Positions 6,159-9,274 of a DNA stretch of 9,274 nucleotides are shown here, piece after piece. Made by a program: the position numbers and the translations under genes. This DNA is from CAZYSK01 sp964649415 (GTDB lineage Bacteria; Chloroflexota; Anaerolineae; B4-G1): positions 1-9,274 of the forward strand of contig CAZYSK010000145.1 of assembly GCA_964649415.1 (NCBI GenBank), given 5' to 3'. How positions within the stretch are numbered: the first letter of the stretch is position 1; every line of letters begins with the position of its first letter. The notes beneath the pieces were generated by a model. That model made no database searches. It saw only the letters and a list, made by a program, of their open reading frames with translations, and was not told the DNA's origin.

Positions 6159-7133
6159 TCAGCTCAGTGCCTGCTCCCGCTTCTCCAGAAGCGCGTCGAT
6201 CTCGGCGATATCCTCGTCGGACAGCACCCAGTCCCCGGCAGGGGCCGTTCCCTCGATTTGAGCGGGGCGGCGTGAACCGACGATCGCCGCTGTGACCTCC
6301 GGGCGTCGCAACACCCAGGCGATGGCTAGCTGCGGCAGGGTCCTCCCGTTGCGTTGCGCAATGGGACGCAATCCCTCGACAAGCTCCAGGGTGGCGCTCA
6401 GAGCGGGCTCCTGGAAATGCGGGCTGCGGTCCTTGCGCCAATCATCATCGGGCAAGCTCGCCACCCGTTCCTTGGTGTATTTTCCGGTCAACAGCCCCGT
6501 CTGCATCGGGCTGTAAGCAACCACGCCTATATCGTTCTTGGCACAGAAGGGCAACAATCCCTGCTCTGCCCCGCGTTCAAGCATACTGTAGGGAGGCTGT
6601 AGAGAAGCAACAGGATGAATGGGCTGAATCCGCTCGATCTGTTCCAAGCTGAAATTGGAGACTCCGGCGTAGCGCACTTTGCCCTCCTGAATCAAGTCCG
6701 CAATGGTACTCCACGCCTCCTCAACGTGCTCATCATCGTGGGGCCAGTGAATCTGATAGAGATCTATGACATTCACATTGAGACGTCTCAGACTGGCCTC
6801 ACACTCAGCGCGGACGCTTTCCGCCGTGAGACACCCGCATACCTCCAGGCTACCTTCATCCCACACCAGCCCACACTTGGTGGCGACAATGATCTCGTCC
6901 CGTCTCCCCGCGATGGCACGCCCAACCACATCCTCGGCACGCCCTAATCCGTATGCGGCGGCGGTGTCGATCCAGTTGATACCCAGATCCAGCCCTCGCT
7001 GAATGGAGGCGATGGATTCGGCGTCATCCTGTGGCCCCCAGCCCCACTCCCACGCTCTGCCACCGATAGCCCACGTACCCAGCCCCATCGTCGTCAAATG
7101 CAAGTCCGTGTATCCAAGTTTTCGTTTCCTCAC
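6159..7133 (-). CDS. Aldo/keto reductase
   Basis: This is a cytoplasmic NAD(P)H-dependent oxidoreductase of the AKR superfamily, with a 324-residue TIM barrel of usual length. The catalytic tetrad is complete by position: D56 (NWIDTAAAYG), Y61, K86 (VATKCG) and H129 (YQIHWP). Other conserved segments are the N-terminal GLGTWAIGG (17-25), GKVRYAGVSNFS (about 151-162), VVAYSPMQTGLLTGKYT, and the cofactor-region RPEVTAAIVGSRRPAQIEG. The overall look is of the AKR11/12-type group (IolS or general-stress-protein-69-like), whose sugar or inositol substrates are often unknown. It starts with GTG at 7133, seven bases after GGGAG. It lies downstream of the ABC ATPase and upstream of the regulator, which suggests a role in processing the imported sugar. 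The substrate cannot be named. Confidence 0.93.
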   Translation of the reverse strand: MRKRKLGYTDLHLTTMGLGTWAIGGRAWEWGWGPQDDAESIASIQRGLDLGINWIDTAAAYGLGRAEDVVGRAIAGRRDEIIVATKCGLVWDEGSLEVCGCLTAESVRAECEASLRRLNVNVIDLYQIHWPHDDEHVEEAWSTIADLIQEGKVRYAGVSNFSLEQIERIQPIHPVASLQPPYSMLERGAEQGLLPFCAKNDIGVVAYSPMQTGLLTGKYTKERVASLPDDDWRKDRSPHFQEPALSATLELVEGLRPIAQRNGRTLPQLAIAWVLRRPEVTAAIVGSRRPAQIEGTAPAGDWVLSDEDIAEIDALLEKREQALS

Positions 7134-7153
7134 CGTTCTACTCCCTTCATGCG

Positions 7154-7193
7154 TCCATCTTGCTATTTAGGGTAGCGCAGCGACTCCATCTTG
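7154..7193 (+). repeat. Dispersed GGTAGCGCAGCG motif flanked by short direct repeats
   Basis: The 108-bp gap between the ABC ATPase stop and the reductase start holds GGTAGCGCAGCG at 7171-7182. TCCATCTTG direct repeats lie on either side (7154-7162 and 7185-7193). The stretch 7169-7190 matches the minus-strand element at 4785-4806 at 20 of 22 positions by eye, in the opposite orientation. No terminator with a T-run is evident in this gap. Confidence 0.5.
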
Positions 7194-7241
7194 TTGCCTT
7201 GCATCACCCATGTTCATATGACGCCACGTCCAAGGCGCGCG

Positions 7242-8753
7242 TTATGGAGATCCATCGTCAGGGCAGACCGTACCGGTTGCTGCCATCATAATGCGCTCCC
7301 TGGTTGCCTCGTCGCGACTGAACTCCCCGGTGATGCGGCCCTCGTGCATAACCAGTATCCGATCGCTCATGCCCAACACTTCCGGCAACTCGGAGGAGAT
7401 CATCAACACCCCCACCCCTTGCTCAGCCAAGCGGGCCATAATGGCGTGCACCTCGGCTTTAGCTCCTACGTCAATACCCCGCGTGGGCTCATCCAGAATC
7501 AGGACCTTGGGATTACTGGCCAACCACTTAGCCACCACCACCTTCTGCTGATTGCCACCACTCAAGTTGTTGACCTTCTGCTCCCGGCTAGGCGTACGAA
7601 TATCCAGATCTTGGATGAACTCATCGGCCATCCGTCGTTCCTCGGCCGAGCGCACTATAGCGGCCTGGCTCAACCTGCGCAGCACCGCCAGGGTCACGTT
7701 TTCCCGGACCGTCATAGGCAGGACCAGACCGTGAAGCTTGCGATCCTCCGGCACATACGCCAGCCCCGCTGCAGTCGCGTCTGCCGGCGTGCGCACGTTC
7801 ACTGGCTGACCATTGAGCGACACCTCACCGCTAGGGGATGGCCCGGCCCCGAACAAGGTTCGCGCCAGGTCCGTTCTCCCAGCACCCAACAGACCGAAAA
7901 GCCCCAGAATCTCTCCCTTGTGCAATTTGAACGAAATATCCTTCAGAAGGTCGGGAGTAGAAAGATCCCGCACCTCCAACAGCGGTGTGCCAATCTCGGC
8001 CTCCTTGGTGACGAACAGCTCGCTCAGGTCACGGCCCACCATCATCCGGACCACAGCAGCACGGTCGACCTCCTCAATAGGCTCGGTGCCGACCGTCTTC
8101 CCATCGCGAAAGACCGTGACCCGATCGGCTATATCGAAAATCTCATCCAGGCGGTGGGTGATGAAGATGATGCCCACGCCTTTGTCCCGCAACCCGCAGG
8201 TCACCTCAAACAGCGTCTCGGTCTCCCATGTGGTGAGCGCGGAAGTCGGCTCGTCCATGATGAGCAACTTACATTGATAAGAGATCGCCTTGGCAACCTC
8301 CACCATCTGCTGCTGCGCGACGCTCAGACGTGCCACAGGGGCTCGCGGGTCCAGATCCGCCCCCAGTAATTCCAGAAACTCCTCAGCCTGGCGATAGAGC
8401 CGATCGAATTGCACAAAGCCCCGCCGGGTAGGATATCGCCCCAGGTATATGTTCTCAGCCACAGAGAGATTGAGCGCCAGATTGAACTCCTGATAGATGA
8501 TGCTGATACCTAGATCGTCCCGGGCATAGACGGGATCCCGCGGAACGACCTCTTGTCCGTCCATCAAGATGGTACCACCATCAGGTTCGTAGACCCCCGA
8601 GAGGATCTTCATCAAGGTGCTCTTGCCCGCCCCGTTCTCGCCTACCAGCGCCAACACCTCGCCACGCTTTACGTCGAGATGGGCCTTGTCCAGAGCCTGG
8701 ACGCCCGGGAAACGCTTGGAGACGTCACGCACTTCAAGCAAGGGTTGGTTCAT
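7242..8753 (-). CDS. Sugar ABC transporter ATP-binding protein, twin-domain (RbsA/MglA/XylG type)
   Basis: This is the ATPase that powers monosaccharide import by a CUT2-class transporter, at the inner face of the membrane. It has 503 residues with two ABC domains in tandem. Domain 1 (about 5-240): Walker A GENGAGKST (38-46), Q-loop YQEF (87-90), signature LSVAQQQ (143-149), Walker B LLIMDEPTS (163-171), H-loop FITHRLDEI. Domain 2 (about 258-495): Walker A is degenerate, GLLGAGRTD, with Arg for the catalytic Lys. The signature LSGGNQQK (397-404) and Walker B LILDEPTRGID (418-428) remain. An inactive second Walker A is normal for this family. GGAGG (8760-8764) lies six bases before ATG 8753 and decides the start over the in-frame GTG at 8771. 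The binding protein is encoded just upstream. No permease gene follows, which is unusual. The exact sugar cannot be read from the ATPase. Confidence 0.95.
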   Translation of the reverse strand: MNQPLLEVRDVSKRFPGVQALDKAHLDVKRGEVLALVGENGAGKSTLMKILSGVYEPDGGTILMDGQEVVPRDPVYARDDLGISIIYQEFNLALNLSVAENIYLGRYPTRRGFVQFDRLYRQAEEFLELLGADLDPRAPVARLSVAQQQMVEVAKAISYQCKLLIMDEPTSALTTWETETLFEVTCGLRDKGVGIIFITHRLDEIFDIADRVTVFRDGKTVGTEPIEEVDRAAVVRMMVGRDLSELFVTKEAEIGTPLLEVRDLSTPDLLKDISFKLHKGEILGLFGLLGAGRTDLARTLFGAGPSPSGEVSLNGQPVNVRTPADATAAGLAYVPEDRKLHGLVLPMTVRENVTLAVLRRLSQAAIVRSAEERRMADEFIQDLDIRTPSREQKVNNLSGGNQQKVVVAKWLASNPKVLILDEPTRGIDVGAKAEVHAIMARLAEQGVGVLMISSELPEVLGMSDRILVMHEGRITGEFSRDEATRERIMMAATGTVCPDDGSP

Positions 8754-8759
8754 CGTTGT

Positions 8760-8764
8760 CCTCC
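8760..8764 (-). promoter_or_regulatory. Ribosome binding site of the sugar ABC ATPase
   Basis: GGAGG on the minus strand lies six bases before ATG 8753. The in-frame GTG at 8771 lies upstream of this site and so is unlikely to be the start. Confidence 0.75.
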
Positions 8765-8772
8765 GGAGCACC

Positions 8773-8802
8773 GGGGGAAAGGGCCAGAGGGCCCTCTCCC
8801 CC
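8773..8802. other. Strong GC hairpin just upstream of the ABC ATPase
   Basis: GGGGGA-A-AGGGCC (8773-8785) pairs with GGCCCT-C-TCCCCC (8790-8802), giving about 12 pairs with one internal mismatch and a four-base loop. It ends only nine bases before the GGAGG ribosome binding site of the ATPase, on the same transcript. It lacks a T-tract on the minus strand. It could dampen ATPase expression relative to the binding protein or stabilise the upstream mRNA. Confidence 0.6.
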
Positions 8803-8855
8803 AGCCATTCTAGTATGCACTACTCGGTCGCAAGACAGTCACGTTCTCTTCGCAC

Positions 8856-8999
8856 GCCGACATCCTTCCACAGGCGCCATTCCGATGGCGCGCCGACGTC
8901 CCTCCAAAGGCGCCATTCCGATGGCGCGCCGACGTCCTTCCAAAGGCGCCATTCCGATGGCGCGCCGACGTCCTTCCAAAGGCGCCATTCCGATGGCGC
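8856..8999. repeat. Four-unit 36-bp palindromic tandem array
   Basis: Units 8856-8891, 8892-8927, 8928-8963 and 8964-8999 are directly adjacent with no spacers. Each carries the perfect hairpin GCGCCAT-TCCG-ATGGCGC. Differences are few: unit 1 has two changes (ACATCC and CACAGG) and unit 2 has one (CCCTCC). The 23-base core is identical to that at 2970-2992, while the linker between cores differs. The array lies between the binding-protein stop and the ABC ATPase start, within one predicted transcript. Long open frames across it arise because 36 is a multiple of three, and they have no coding character. Confidence 0.93.
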
Positions 9000-9029
9000 G
9001 CTAGCCAACACCAGCTTCTCACGCTAGCC

Positions 9030-9274
9030 TTACTCCGATGTCTCCTGCTTGCCACCCTTGTAGGTATCGATGTTGTCCACAGTCACCACGGTGATGCCGG
9101 TATCCACGCTCTCGGCACTTCCCCCCGTGTTCAGGTCGTACAGCGACTCGATCACCATGATACCCATCTGCTTCGGCCGCTGCACCATCGTCGCCATCAC
9201 GTACCCGTCCCGAATCGCCTGCAGAACCTCCGGGAAGTCGTCGAAGCCGACGATCGTCAACTGGTCCTTGAAGT
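9030..9274 (-). CDS. Sugar ABC transporter substrate-binding protein (C-terminal part only)
   Basis: About 81 C-terminal residues are visible. The N-terminus and signal peptide lie beyond the right edge. The segment TIVGFDDFPEVLQAIRDG followed by YVMATMVQRPKQMGIMVIES is typical of type-I periplasmic binding proteins of the RbsB/LacI-like class: a strand, the sugar-contact Asp region, then a helix and the exchanged C-terminal lobe. The tail VTVDNIDTYKGGKQETSE ends at a TAA. It sits upstream of the ABC ATPase in the same orientation, so the two should form one CUT2-type importer. Family assignment is firm for a fragment of this size, but the sugar is unknown. Confidence 0.85.
   Translation of the reverse strand, partial: FKDQLTIVGFDDFPEVLQAIRDGYVMATMVQRPKQMGIMVIESLYDLNTGGSAESVDTGITVVTVDNIDTYKGGKQETSE

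Noticed and set aside
5885..6295. Several short plus-strand frames in the gap between reductase and regulator
   Set aside because: They overlap mutually and show no conserved motif or ribosome binding site. The region reads better as a control region.
7191..8369. Plus-strand open frame of 392 codons
   Set aside because: It is antisense to the ABC ATPase, whose Walker and signature motifs are unmistakable on the minus strand. The product has low complexity and no domains.
8856..8999. A CRISPR array suggested by regular 36-bp repeats
   Set aside because: Units abut one another with no variable spacers and no cas genes are present. The same core also occurs elsewhere as an intergenic repeat.
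8810..9055. Open frames producing repeated AIPMARR or HRNGAFGR peptides
   Set aside because: They arise from the 36-bp palindromic array, whose period is a multiple of three. There is no ribosome binding site and no protein character.

Overview
The window is a compact, GC-rich bacterial chromosome segment in which every credible gene lies on the minus strand, so the genes run from the right edge to the left. Protein families and gene arrangement suggest a non-enteric heterotroph, possibly a Chloroflexota-like bacterium. That assignment is an impression from family content and intergenic palindromic repeats, not a demonstrated placement.

In transcription order, right to left. (1) The C-terminus of a sugar ABC transporter substrate-binding protein (9274-9030). 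An intergenic region follows with four tandem 36-bp palindromic repeats and a strong GC hairpin. Next comes a twin-domain sugar ABC ATPase of the RbsA/MglA/XylG type (8753-7242). (2) An aldo/keto reductase (7133-6159). A gap of about 300 bp follows, carrying a promoter candidate. (3) A SorC-family sugar-responsive regulator (5855-4833), a UlaE-type L-xylulose-5-phosphate/L-ribulose-5-phosphate 3-epimerase (4688-3831) and a UlaF/AraD-type L-ribulose-5-phosphate 4-epimerase (3690-3049). (4) A gap holding two more copies of the palindromic repeat, then a tightly coupled 2-oxoacid dehydrogenase operon: E1 alpha (2945-1884), E1 beta (1887-886) and E2 (883 to the left edge, truncated by the window).

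Functionally, the right two thirds reads as an uptake and catabolism locus for a pentose or a sugar acid. An ABC importer brings the sugar in, an aldo/keto reductase may adjust its oxidation state, and UlaE plus UlaF convert L-xylulose-5-P through L-ribulose-5-P to D-xylulose-5-P under SorC-type control. No permease, kinase, decarboxylase or lactonase is visible, so the entry substrate cannot be fixed. The left third encodes a pyruvate (or acetoin/branched 2-oxoacid) dehydrogenase, which would carry carbon on to an acyl-CoA.

The least ordinary signals are repeats. A perfect in-frame 21-bp tandem repeat sits inside the catalytic domain of E2 at the window edge. A shared 23-bp palindromic core occurs in two separate intergenic tandem arrays about 6 kb apart. 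A short GGTAGCGCAGCG motif recurs in two gaps. I did not find a clearly new defence, mobile or RNA system.
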